Part shown: one piece after another, positions 24,329 through 34,577 of the stretch
Layout of the letters: each line of letters starts with the position of its first letter
Position numbering within the stretch: position 1 is the stretch's first letter
Assembly (NCBI GenBank): GCA_033819885.1
Contig: JAQYUZ010000015.1
Coordinates: forward strand, 248,001-312,000
Length of the DNA stretch: 64,000 nucleotides
Direction: 5' to 3'
DNA from: Microbotryomycetes sp. JL201
Lineage: Eukaryota; Basidiomycota; Microbotryomycetes
The notes under the pieces: generated by a model
What the model saw: the letters and a program-made list of their open reading frames with translations, nothing else
Databases searched by the model: none
Told to the model about the DNA's origin: nothing
Position numbers and translations under genes: made by a program

Positions 24329-25514
24329 TTAGAGGATACGGCCAGAGCCATAGCACATTGGGCATGTGTCCTGGTCGAATAAGAAACCCATGACGAGGCC
24401 ATCACCGCCACAACGATAACATAGTCTGCCACCTGGATGCATGACCAATCAGTTCTGAACAAGCTCGCCTAAGCATGGGGCAGGACAAGAACGGACCGAT
24501 GCGAGGATCCCCCGGCCTAACGACAATCGCGCCGCCTGGAGGTGCGGCGTTACCCCACCCATGGCGTATCGGGGCGCCATACATGGCAGGCGGTGGTGGA
24601 TGATATTGCTGAATTCCGTACGGCGACATCATCATCGGTGACTGTGGTGGGGGAGATGCAAAAGCAGGCCCATGTGGCGGTGGTGAGAAGGAAGCCGGAT
24701 GAGGTTGAGGCAGCGGCGGCAATCGTATCGGCCTTTGGTAATTGGCGGCGGGCTCGTTGATGGACAACGCCAGTGCTCCTTGAAACGGCTTGCCGTATTT
24801 TTGCCAGTCTTTCCGGCATGGGTGATTCGGGTCGTCTCCCGCTCTATTCTTGAACGGCTTGTAACCCGTATTTGAGCATTTGTGACAGACGAAGTCTTTC
24901 GGATACACGAGCAACTGGCCATTGTTGAGCAAAGGTTGGCCATCTGTGGGCTCGGTCGTAGGAGAGTACTTCGTCGGGCCAGGCTGAGTGTTCGGTCGTG
25001 GCGGCTGCGACGATGTAACATGTGTGGGCGATGGATGCGCGTGAGGAGGCGCGTGCTCAGGCGGTCGCCACAAGCTTGCGGCGGGGTTGAAGCCTCTGCG
25101 CCGAACGAAGACGAGATCAGCCATTGTCGTAGCGACATGCGTATGACAATCTCACGTTTGCTGCGCTGTGAGGTTGTGTCCGTTCCAGAAAGGGTACTGG
25201 GGAGCATTCAACGAGCTCGGCGATTGAGGCTGTGGCCTGTCGTCCGCGAAAGGCCGCGATGGGCCTGCGTCAAGCGTCTGCTCATGGTGGGCTGCAGGCT
25301 GAGCTTCATATGCAGGCTACGTGCAACATGTGAGAGAAGTACGGCTGGCGGGACGGGCTGCTGTGTCATGTAGACGCACCGGAGGATCCGCCGGAACCGG
25401 GTCTGCATCGTTCGCAAACGGATCCGATGCTGCCGTTACCGCATGAGTGGAAGAGCTGCCTTGATTCTGTGGTCGTGGCGGAATGTTTGGTGCAGTGCTG
25501 GCCTTTGTGGCCAT
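24329..25514 (-). CDS. HUA1: Hua1-like zinc-finger protein
   Basis: Related to yeast Hua1, a cytoplasmic zinc-finger protein found with actin-patch and endocytic factors. Four exons fit: from 25514 to about 25381 (MATKASTAPNIPPRPQNQG), then a PPAYEAQ-type Pro/Gln exon ending FWNGHNLTAQQT, then the exon encoding RGFNPAASLWRPPEHAPP to VRPGDPRIG, and a last exon ending at 24329. Two paired zinc sites are visible: LLVYPKDFVCHKCSNTGYKP with HPCRKDW, and GRLCYRCGGDGLVMGFLF with DTCPMCYGSGRIL at the C-terminus. One cysteine of the first site seems replaced (HPCRKDW where CxxC is usual), which might weaken metal binding. The DPPAYE junction is a PPxY-like motif (PPAY), a possible Rsp5 ligand. Start codon 94 bp from PET117. 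Confidence 0.83.
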
Positions 25515-25608
25515 TCGCGACCGTCCAGAAGCGAAACCGCCGAAGATCCGGCTTGAACTTGCGCCCCTCCCTTAACGCAATCAAGACGCTGGTGCACATG
25601 CACACGCG

Positions 25609-26037
25609 ATGAGTCGCACAGCAAAATTGTTCTTCGGCGCAAGCGCCCTGTTTGGCGTCGCAGCGATCGGTGGCGTGCACTTGATTCAGCAGCAAGAACG
25701 TGAAGTGAGCATTGCCAGCATGCCGAGTACATGAATCCTTGCAGATCTGTTGTGTCGCGATCCTATCCTCGAACGCAAACTCTTTACTGACACCTTGTGT
25801 CACGGTCCGCTGCAGACCATGTTCGCCGGAGTGCTCCGCGACGAGGCTCGCATGGCTGCAAAGCGCCAGCAAAAGCTGCGCGAGCTCGAATTCGAAGATC
25901 AAGCTCGCAAGAGAGCATACCTCGAGACGGTGCAGAGCGTCTCGACCTCGTCTTCGCCGCGGCCGGACGTGCCTGCGCCTGCAACCGCAGACGGCATGGA
26001 CTTTGGCTGCAAGTCTTGCGACAAGCCGGCTCAATGA
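25609..26037 (+). CDS. PET117: Pet117-like cytochrome c oxidase assembly protein
   Basis: Small mitochondrial protein needed for cytochrome oxidase assembly through heme A synthase. Exon 1 (25609-25704, 32 codons) encodes MSRTAKLFFGASALFGVAAI and GGVHLIQQQERE; exon 2 starts at 25816 with TMFAGVLRDEARMAAKRQQK. Joined in phase 0 they give the family pattern: a basic N-terminus, one hydrophobic helix, then VHxxQxxERExMxxGVxRD. The total is about 106 aa, and the C-terminal tail DGMDFGCKSCDKPAQ adds a CxxC not usual in the yeast protein. That tail may be lineage specific. The intron (25705-25815) has GTGAGC and TGCAG ends. Divergent from HUA1. Confidence 0.85.
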
Positions 26038-26121
26038 AATCTACAATACGTTGCAAACGATCAATTGCTGCAGGTATAACGCCAAGCAGCTCGTTCATTC
26101 AGAGATAATCGGGATCGCTGG

Positions 26122-26132
26122 CACGTGACTGA
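26122..26132. promoter_or_regulatory. CACGTGACTGA motif upstream of the membrane sensor-like gene
   Basis: E-box core with the same 3' extension found at 45709-45719 upstream of the VPS5/Rds1-like pair. It lies about 180 bp upstream of the start at 26312. A shared 11-mer is suggestive of a bHLH site but could be chance. Confidence 0.25.
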
Positions 26133-26311
26133 TCCAGTTGTTGTAACACACTCGCGCGCACTTTTTTCCATTCTGATTCGCCCGCTTGACCTCAGACGTC
26201 AGCCTTGAATGTTAGCGCACGGCCCTTCACGGATTGAAAGAGTAGCGATCGACATTACGTCAGAGCCGGGCAACCACTGCTACATACCAGCCGCGTTATG
26301 TAGACTTTCGA

Positions 26312-27985
26312 ATGTTGTCATTTAGATGTCTCAAAACGCCTGAGATTTTTTTTCCTTGCCATGCTGCGGCAAGATCGTGGCTATGCGCTCTGGCCATTCA
26401 CTTTCCGCTTCGCACGCTTCCGTCAGCCCCAGACGGCATGGCTGCTACTCAACCAACGGGACTTGCGCTCCAGCGAAACGAAGTGGATCGCACGATGCAA
26501 TTGATTAAGCGACAGGGACCTGGCAACGGCCCAGGCAACGGCAATGGTAACGGTCCTGGCAATGGTAATGGCAATGGCAACGGCAACGGCAACGGCAACG
26601 GTCCAGGCGGCAATGCAGAAGAGTCGACCACGTCGACAACAGCAGAGACGAGCTCGACTACAACGACTGAAGAGTAAGTTTGAGTCGGTAGTTTATCGCC
26701 CGAATGGCCTGCAGCGCACGTATATGACGTCTTCCGTCCTGACCACCGCGTGCACTTAAAAAAAAAGGCCTTCTTCAACCACGACAAGCGCAGAGCCAAT
26801 AACAACGACAACTACCACAGAGTCGACGTCGTCGTCAAGCTCGACCACGACGACCGAGGACACCACGACGCAGCCAACTACAACGACTCGCGAGACAACG
26901 ACCCGACCGCCGGGTAAGCTTCGTTGCGACTGCCGTGTGCGCAAGTGTTTCAGCTCAGTAATGCCGTTTTCTCGTGTCCGCTCACGCAGACGTCACCGTC
27001 ACCGAAGTCATCACACCGACGACAGGCGAGTGATCTGATCTTTCTTCTTTATACGTTCTGCCAGACTAAACGTGACTCTCTCGCTACAGTCATCGTCGTC
27101 GGAACTTCAACGATCACTTCATCACTCGCACCGACGACCGTTGTTTCCACCGGATTGCCTTCTTCCGCTGCCAACAATGACAACGGCGGCTCAAGTTCAA
27201 GCCTGTCGTCCGGCGCCAAGGCAGGCATTATCGCCGGTTCGGTCGTTGGTGGTGTCGCGATAGTTGCAGCTATCATTATCCTGTGCATGGTGTCCAAGCG
27301 CCGCAAGCGCAAAATGGAAGACGATGCCATCAAGTGGCCAGAAGTTGCTGCCTCTGCAGAAGATCGTGCTGCACTGTACCCAGAGCAGGTGCACCGCACA
27401 GGTCGCGCAGGATTTGGAGACGGGGACGACATGGAAGAGACGGGCGCCGGAGCTTTCTACGGTGGCGTTGCGGCCGCGGGCGGAGCAGGCGCGCTCGGCG
27501 CCGGATACCTCGCCGAGCGTAACAACAGTCAACGCACAAGCAATCAGCACAGCAGCCCATATTCTGGCCCCCAGCCAACGCTGCCGACCGTTCCTCCGTC
27601 CATTTATTCGTCCGAAGATCCATATTACGGCGGCGGCTCCGCGACTCCTTACTCGTCACATTATGGCCAATATTCTGGCGCTCCGTCGAATCAGTCGCAT
27701 GCACCTCTAGCACCTGGACCTGCTTCGATCGAGTACGCCCGTATGAACCCACACGAGCGCAGCTCGCCCTCGCCACCTCGCGACATCTCGTCATCTGGCC
27801 ACCAGGATCTGCCACAGTCAGGCCCGTTACCGCTGCCTGGATCAGACACAGGTCACGATGAGTATGAGAGGCCGAGCTCGCCTCGTCCGATGCAAGTTGG
27901 GGACACGTTTGGCCCTGGATATGACGAAAGCCGTCCGTACCGTTTGTCGGTCGTCAACAACGACATGCACGAGCCGAGATACTGA
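26312..27985 (+). CDS. Ser/Thr-rich single-pass membrane protein (Mid2/Wsc-like architecture)
   Basis: Looks like a cell-surface mucin-type sensor: an N-terminal region, a Gly-Asn-Pro repeat tract (26526-26615), a long Ser/Thr-rich ectodomain (TTTTTTESTSSSSSTTTTED), one membrane span (AGIIAGSVVGGVAIVAAIII), a basic stop (SKRRKRKM), and a 220-residue Pro/Ser/Tyr-rich cytoplasmic tail. This is the layout of yeast Mid2/Wsc cell-wall sensors, without detectable WSC domain. Exons: 26312 to about 26673, then from about 26769 to 26913, 26990-27025 (36 nt), 27090-27985. The third intron (27026-27089) needs a GC donor (G|GCGAGT); without it the frame hits TGA. The N-terminus is uncertain, because MLSFRCLKTPEIFFPCHAAA is only a poor signal peptide. 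Confidence 0.75.
26526..26615 (+). repeat. in-frame Gly-Asn/Pro-Gly microrepeat
   Basis: About 90 bp of GGYAAY-type units encode GNGPGNGNGNGPGNG and a run of seven or so NG pairs. It is coding, in the ectodomain of the membrane protein, and should be prone to length variation by replication slippage. Confidence 0.9.
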
Positions 27986-28450
27986 ATACGGTCGCCTCGT
28001 CGTCAATGTTCTCGCACCGACACAAAGACACTCGCATTCTCGCCCTATTTCTGCAATCTCGCTCGTTTATCTTGTTGTGTCGAGCAGCGCTCTTCGATTT
28101 TCACCTCAGTGGCCATGTGCTTTTACAAAGGCGGCGCCTCTTTCGAGTCTATGCGTCTTGTAACACACCTTGTATCTGCCCGACGTTTTCGCTATCGGCG
28201 CTTGTGACATGCATTTTAATTGTTGATTTGCTTCATAGATGGAATAAAATACCTAAATGTCGTCTGTGTGCAAGCGACAGGCCAGCGAACAGTCTGGTTC
28301 CTGTTCATGATGAGCAGCTGCAGCAGCCGCAACGTGCAGAGAGCGGCCTTGCCTTTGTCCAAACCCGAACCTAATGTCCTTGAGGCGAGCAGCAGGTGCG
28401 GTCATCCGTAGCAGTCCCTTTTTTCCTCGAGCTCACTAGTGCTTGCTTGA
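27986..28450. other. intergenic region
   Basis: About 465 bp between the membrane-protein gene and bL21m, both on the plus strand. No supported gene. An AT-rich stretch near 28210-28260 probably includes the polyadenylation region of the upstream gene. Confidence 0.4.
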
Positions 28451-29369
28451 ATGGCTACAGCTTCAACCTCGCGATTCGTGCAAGGGCCGTCTCGCGCGGC
28501 GCTTTGCTCTTGCGGCGCGCGGCAGTCTGCGCGCGATGCAATTGCCGTGACAACTCGGTGTTTTTCTACAAGTATTGCAAGACGCCAAGAATCAGCCGCG
28601 AGCTTGCCCAACTCGCTGCCGCTGCACACGCAACCGAACGCTTTGACGCCGACGCCGTTGCCCGCGTCTGCAGAAGGGTAGGTTGGTTCTTCGTCGCAGA
28701 AGCTCTTCCTCAACTGTCTACTTCGCACACTTTGCTCGATCAGCTGACGTATTGCATCGCCGACGTGTGCAGATCCAAGTCTGCTCTCCGCCTGCTCGCA
28801 TCACAGCCGTCACATTACATTACGGCTTTGATACTCGGCCGACGGTACCAACTGACCCCAAACGACGTCCTGACGGTCCCACACATGAAAGGTGTCAAGG
28901 CCGGCGACCGCATCGCCTTGACCCGAATCCTAGAAATCGGCTCGCGTGACTATACGCTCCGAGCCATGCCGCCAGCCAACGGTGCGACGGCTTCATCGAG
29001 CTCGGAAGCCATCTTGTCCTCGACCAACGCTCAGCCTGGCAACGCCGTTAATGGCCCTTTGACGGCCCGACTCGCTTTGAAGGATGGCATCCCTCGAGAC
29101 TGGCAGAGACATCCCGACAGCTTGCCGTACTTTTCAAATGGCGAAGTCGCGTGCGAGATGACTGTGCTTGAGCACACAAAGGGCAAGATGTTTACGGTCG
29201 ACAAGTTTAAGCGACGAAAAGGGTACCGGAGGTGCGTTCTTGGCGGTTGCGGCAAAGTCTTTGCAGTAGCATTCACGCTGACGGCTCTGATTTTGACAGA
29301 ACGTTGAGGAGCAAGCTTGAATTTACCAAACTGCGGGTCGGCGACATTATTGTGGGCGGTGGCGTTTGA
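28451..29369 (+). CDS. MRPL49: mitochondrial large-subunit ribosomal protein bL21m
   Basis: Nuclear-encoded mitoribosomal protein bL21. Exon 1 (28451-28677) gives a long presequence, MATASTSRFVQGPSRAALCS with TRCFSTSIARR. Exon 2 from 28773 carries the core: YITALILGRRYQLTPNDVLT, VPHMKGVKAGDRIALTRILE and GSRDYTLRAMPP, then TVLEHTKGKMFTVDKFKRRK and GYRR, the conserved basic C-terminal motif. The last exon adds TLRSKLEFTKLRVGDIIVGG. The insertion of about 40 residues between GSRDYTL and the GKMFTVDKFKRRKGYRR region is common in fungal homologs. Phases and the 29369 stop agree. The intron in 28678-28772 contains a CTGAC branch motif. Confidence 0.88.
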
Positions 29370-29534
29370 TGAGTTTGGGTCTCTGAAGGTAGATGTGGGT
29401 CACCAGCCTCGATTTTTCGTCGTAGAAGCAACGTTGTAAACACTTTGCACGTAAATTTGCTTGCTGTCACATGTGTCAAACAGTCTTTCTCTGGGCCTGA
29501 CGGGCTTGCTTTCGCACCCGGACCTTTAGCCACC

Positions 29535-30402
29535 ATGTCGTAAGCGCCAAACGGCAACGATGAAAGGAGGTGAATGCTTCAGTGAAGCTGACGATACCGT
29601 GTGTGCCTGTTGCGCATTGTCACAGAGCCGCTGCCGCTGCCGCTGCTTTGCGCCCATGTGTGCTCTGCGGACCATCAGGCACTGGCAAGAGCACGCTGCT
29701 CAAGAAGCTGTTTAACGAGTTTCCAGACATGTTTGGGTTCAGCGTGTCACGTGAGCGCGTTCGGCAGTTGGGCATTGACAGGGCTGATGGACTGACCTGG
29801 AGGCGCTGCGCATGTACGTTACACAGATACGACGCGTGCACCGAGACCTGGAGAAGAGAATGGGACGGCGTACCACTTTACGTCAAGAGATCAGTTCCTC
29901 GAGCTCGTAAACAACGGTGGCTTTATCGAGCACGCAGAGTTTAGCGGAAACATGTATGGCACTAGCGTCAAAGCCGTTCAGGACGTTGCCAAAAACAACA
30001 AAAAGTGCATTCTCGACATTGATACACAGGCAAGTCTCGTTCGATCGAGGAAATTTAGATTCATTCAAAAAGTTGACACTTTTGACGTGTTGGGCCGGGC
30101 TGATGCAGGGCGTCAAGCTGATCAAGGCAAACCATCCGCATCTGAATCCGATTTATATCTTTGTGGCACCGCCATCGCTCGCCTCTCTCCGCGAACGTCT
30201 GTCGGGCAGAGGCACAGAAACTGATGCGGCGATGCAGGCGCGTTTAGCGGCTGCCGTTGGCGAGATCGAGTATGCAAAAACCGGAGCATTCGATGTCGTC
30301 GTTGTCAATGACGACTTGGAAAGGGCATACAGAGTACTCAGGCGCGTCGTCGTTGACGGAGATACGAGCAACGGCGACAAGCTGCCTAACTTTGAAGCGT
30401 GA
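29535..30402 (+). CDS. GUK1: guanylate kinase with a 5-nt first exon and a GC-AG intron
   Basis: Phosphorylates GMP to GDP with ATP, in the cytosol. The P-loop GPSGTGKST and [18 protein letters not shown] are diagnostic. Exons 29535-29539 (ATGTC), 29626-29750, 29827-30029 and 30109-30402 sum to 627 nt (208 aa), the right length for the family. The first exon encodes only Met and two bases of Ser; the second opens with Ala repeats, then [16 protein letters not shown]. The third intron starts with GC (CAG|GCAAGT), ends TGCAG, and is 79 nt long, so removing it is needed to reach the conserved [26 protein letters not shown] is the normal consensus for GC donors. Converges with ARC1. Confidence 0.92.
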
Positions 30403-30512
30403 CAAGAAACAGTCCTCGACAGACCAAGTGTCTCGTCTTCAACAGCATTCTTTCTAGCATACATATTGTGACACTTGAGCTGCGTTGCAACGCGATTGAG
30501 GTACCGCCGCAT

Positions 30513-32374
30513 CTAGCTCAAACTTGCGCCAACAAAATTCGAGGCTGCGCACACGCCCTTGTCCGTGATGATCTTGTGCACAGTGCCATCAGGCGCAATC
30601 CATGCTGCTTCCTTTGACTCGAGCGTCGTGAAACCTGGGTGCAAAGAACAACGTCAGTCGGCTTGCGAATTCATTCAAAAGGGACGTTTGCGCATACGCG
30701 CTCGCGCGCTAAAGACGTACCTGGTTGCACAGTCTCGAATATCTTTTTCTTTGGGGGAAGCGTTTCGAGCGCTTGCTTGTCGGCGAATCCTTCAAAGTAG
30801 ACCCTGTCACCTGGTTTGGAGCCTGCTGGCGGGTTGACGAACTCGACGCCTCCACCCTCCTTGCCGTCCTTTGATGTAGCCTGTTCAAGATTTCAGAAAC
30901 AATTAGTCAGTCCAGTGGCGATCTGGCGCATTAGCCGTCGACGCACGCAAAGAACCATGGCAAAGGACTTGATGCCTCGCATGTTTGCAGGCTTCAAGTT
31001 GCAGACCGTGATAAGTGTCGCGCCTTGCACTGACATTCCACGACAGCGATCAGTGAGCGTCTCAAGCAGTTTCCAGCGCCGCAGACTCACTCTGCTCGAG
31101 TGTCATGTACTTGACAAGACCAGAAACGACCGTACGCGGCTCGGCCTCGCCAATGTCAATTTTCTCGACATAGAGCGAATCGGCATCCGGATGCCTCTGG
31201 ACTGCGAACGATTTCGATTTTGGTAAGTTGCACACCTGTATTGGGACACCACTTGGGAAGAACAAACCTTCGACGATTCGTCCGACACGCAAATCAATCT
31301 GCCAAGGTGCTGGGTCGTCAACGACAGCCGGAGCCGCAGGTGCTTTCTCCTTCTTCTTCTTTTCTCCGCCCTCGGCCGCATCTTTCTTCTTGTCCTTTTT
31401 CTGAGCCTTTTTGCTGTCGCCCGCCGTGGCTGCCTCGCCTCCTACGACGGCTGCCGTAGCGCCTTTGACGGCGTCCGCAGCCTTGTCGACTGCCTGCTTC
31501 ACTTTTGCACCTGCTCCGTCGCTCGAAGACGCTTCGGTGCTGGCAGCCGCATCCGTCGCTTTGGGTTTTTTGACTTTTTGGTCCGGTTTGATCTCGACAA
31601 GCGGGACATTGTTGACGTCGATCGAGACGGTTGCCGGTTCAAAGACTGTGGGCAGCACAGGTGCCAATTGCGGCAAGTTTTGTACGTGATCAAAGTGGCG
31701 AGTGAGAGCGGGATGAGAGAGCAATGCCGAATGAGAGCATCCAGCCTAGAGACGCGCGACACGGCAAGTCAGATCCAACTTGTGGCGTTGGCTAGACAAA
31801 TGTCACTTACAATGTAAGGGTGGACAGAAGCAAACAACGATAGGTCTGCTGCGGTGACGGCCTCGCCGACGAGGAACGTCTTTGACGTCAGTTCCTGATC
31901 GGCATGCTGCACATTGGAGGTTCACTACTGTCAGCTGAAGTTTGGAGATTGATTGTTGATTGAGTGGTATATTGACCTTTGCACCTTGCTCGCCTTCGAA
32001 TGAGCCCTTGCCAATTCTTGCCAGCCATGCCCTGACCTCGGCTTGCTGACCGCCTGACGTGCCGAGCGCGTCATTCTTCTTGCCGGCAGCGTCGATGAGT
32101 GCGACTGCGACGTCCTCAAACGCCGTCGCTGTCGAGCCAGCCAAGTCGAGCGATAGCTGTCTCAAGGAAAACCACGTGACGGCAAGCAAGCAGGAGCACA
32201 TAGTTCACTGTCAGCCCTTCTGACTCTGTTGCTAGGCAGTGTGTGATGATCCAAGTTCACCTTGTCGCCCTTTGAGACGGTCAGGTCGGGCACGAATTGG
32301 CCGTAGACGGCCGCGAGCAGAGCACTCGCACGCGACGCGCTCGAGGGCGCGCTCGGCACAGTCAACGTCGACAT
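30513..32374 (-). CDS. ARC1: Arc1-like tRNA-binding cofactor of aminoacyl-tRNA synthetases
   Basis: Cofactor with an N-terminal GST-C-like domain that docks to methionyl- and glutamyl-tRNA synthetases and a C-terminal OB-fold (EMAPII type) that binds tRNA. N-terminus [20 protein letters not shown] starts at 32374. The GST-like part includes [20 protein letters not shown] across a junction. A lysine-rich linker ([17 protein letters not shown]) precedes the tRNA-binding domain [39 protein letters not shown], then [15 protein letters not shown] and [18 protein letters not shown]. At least seven exons. The C-terminus ends in [17 protein letters not shown]. The order is the same as in yeast Arc1. 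Confidence 0.9.
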
Positions 32375-32570
32375 TGTTCGAAACCCTCTCGTCGTCGTGC
32401 GTCCAAGGGCGAACGCGAGTCGCGGGAGAATCGTGGGCTAATTGACAAGATTGAAGAGCTTGAATCATCGAAAATGCAGCATTAAATGTTACAACGTCTC
32501 GAGGCGATGACACAGAAAGAGAAACCCCGGAGAAAAGCAGTATAGCAGAATACGAACACGATTCGCACCA

Positions 32571-34077
32571 TCACCAAGCATGCATTTGAGCGGCCGACAG
32601 AGGCTCCGTCTCGTGCTCGTACTCGACCTCGACGCGCGGTCCACCTATTGCAACAGCGTCAATGTCTAGGTCGTGAAGTATGTGTGGTCTGGCGCCCACT
32701 TACGTCTCCGTGGCTTTTTCGACTTGGAAACATTGTCGGCCTTGCCACCTTTTCCATTTGACATTGGTTTCCGCTTGCCCGTGGCACCTGCGTCGTCCTC
32801 GTCTGCAGAGTCTTCATCTCCGTCGTCTTCCGAATCTTGCTCGTCAAAGACGTCATCAGACTATTGGTCGTGCGGGCAAAAAGTCAGCGTTCACCGAAAG
32901 AATGAGCCCCGGACACGCGCGTAAGCGCAAGTACACTCACGTCATCGACGCCGTTCATATACGCATCAAGATCTTCCAAATCACTGTCTTCGTCGACGTC
33001 GCTGACAAATTCGCGCTCGTCCTCGTCTTCCATGTCTTCGTCCACGTCTTCATCGTCTGTCGTTTCGTCACTTTCCATGCCGAGCTCTTCCAGCTCTTTT
33101 TCTGCCTCTACTTCCTTTTCTCTGTTCAAGACGGCCTGCCACACGTCTTCGTTGATGTTTAGCGGCTGGTCGCCGTACGCCCGACTCTTGAGCCGTGCGA
33201 TCAACTCGCGTTCGAGGGACTTTTCAAGTCGAGCCGCCGACAGTGCTTTCGCTTCACGTGCAGCCTCTCGTCTCTCTGTCTTTTTCTTGATCGGAACGAG
33301 CTGTGGACTGGTGTATAGACGAGTTGGCAGTGGCGTAAAGTCGTTAGCACACGTGACGGTCGAGACAGATAGTGTTGACAAGTACGCGGACGTACGCCTC
33401 TTTCATCTTGAGTTTCTTCATCTTGATCAGATACTGCGTGATTTTTGTCGTTCGCTGCTTGCACTTGTGAATCAAATAGTCGGGCCAGTAGAGCAAGTGC
33501 TTGTCGATCTGAACGGCGCCGAGCGTCAGTGCACGCGCGCGGCGCCAAGTGGGCAGTACCAATGGTATGCGACAGAAGCCGACTGACCTGCTCAAGAGCT
33601 TTGGTGTAGCTGCTTGAAAGCCTAACGCGCTCCCACATTTTGCTCGGCAAGTGCGCGCGTTCGATCGTCTTCATGTACAAGTAGAGCTTGCCTGCAAGCG
33701 TTTCGAATATGAGCACGGTAGCCACGATGATTGGCTGTGTCAAAGTGCCGGCTGACCTCCATGTTCGCGCACGGTCGCGTACTGCGAGTTTGCGAGCGGG
33801 CACGACTGCCGACTGCACAGGCCCGTCACATTGTACTCGTTTCTGCAAAAGTTTTGAGTGACAGTTCTGCAGACATGTCGTCGTCAGCCTGCTGTGCGAG
33901 AGAGAGTGTGTGTGCTGTGCACTGTTTCGTCCTCGGCTCGAACAAAAAAACGCGAGCGCCGCCAGGCAGCGATGTTGTGTACTTTGTGAGGCTGGACCTT
34001 GCTCTGAATGCTCACTTTACTTTGTACGAGCAGTGCTGGCTGTTGATGATGCGCCAGATGACGTCGTCGGCCTGCAT
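32571..34077 (-). CDS. MAK16: ribosome biogenesis protein Mak16
   Basis: Nucleolar protein needed for 60S subunit maturation (pre-ribosome with Rpf1). Exon 1 starts at 34077: [20 protein letters not shown]. It splices to [20 protein letters not shown] and [17 protein letters not shown], a zinc-binding Cys cluster. Then [40 protein letters not shown], the basic [16 protein letters not shown], and acidic segments ([20 protein letters not shown]). The last exons are basic and end [20 protein letters not shown] followed by HAW. The order matches the yeast protein exactly. About six introns. Divergent from REG1 with 500 bp between start codons. Confidence 0.93.
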
Positions 34078-34577
34078 CGTGCGTCGGTTGCTCGCTTGGC
34101 CTGAGCGCGAAAGTCGTCCGAGTTGTAAAGAAACGACGAGCGATCAGAAATATTCAAATATGCGTTGTGCATGGCACTCGGATCACAACGGCGTCATTCA
34201 CGAACTCTCAAGTCAGCGTTGCCGTGTCAATTAATGGCCGGGCTTAATCGATCTTGGCCGCTTGTCGCTCGCCCGCTGAGCTTGCCACCGCCCGCACGAG
34301 TGCGCGTGAGCGCACACTTTCCAATCTTACACACACACACAGCCCTCGGACCGACGAGAAAAATAGTATTTACGAGCACTGGTCATTGCGTTGCCTGCTG
34401 CCCAGCGACACGCTCACGCCTGCGGCGATTGTCGGGGTAAGTCAGCACCACGCCCCACGGCCGTCAACGCGTACCCGCATTGCAATGACACAATCGCTGT
34501 CGCTAACGCTCGACCATCATTAGCTGACAGCTTCCGCTTGCACCACCTTGCTTGCTCGCCGAGACCGCTGTTGAACC
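34078..34577. other. divergent promoter region of MAK16 and REG1
   Basis: 500 bp between two divergent start codons. No gene seen. A (CA) run lies at 34329-34342, and an AT-rich patch occurs near 34145-34165. Confidence 0.45.
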
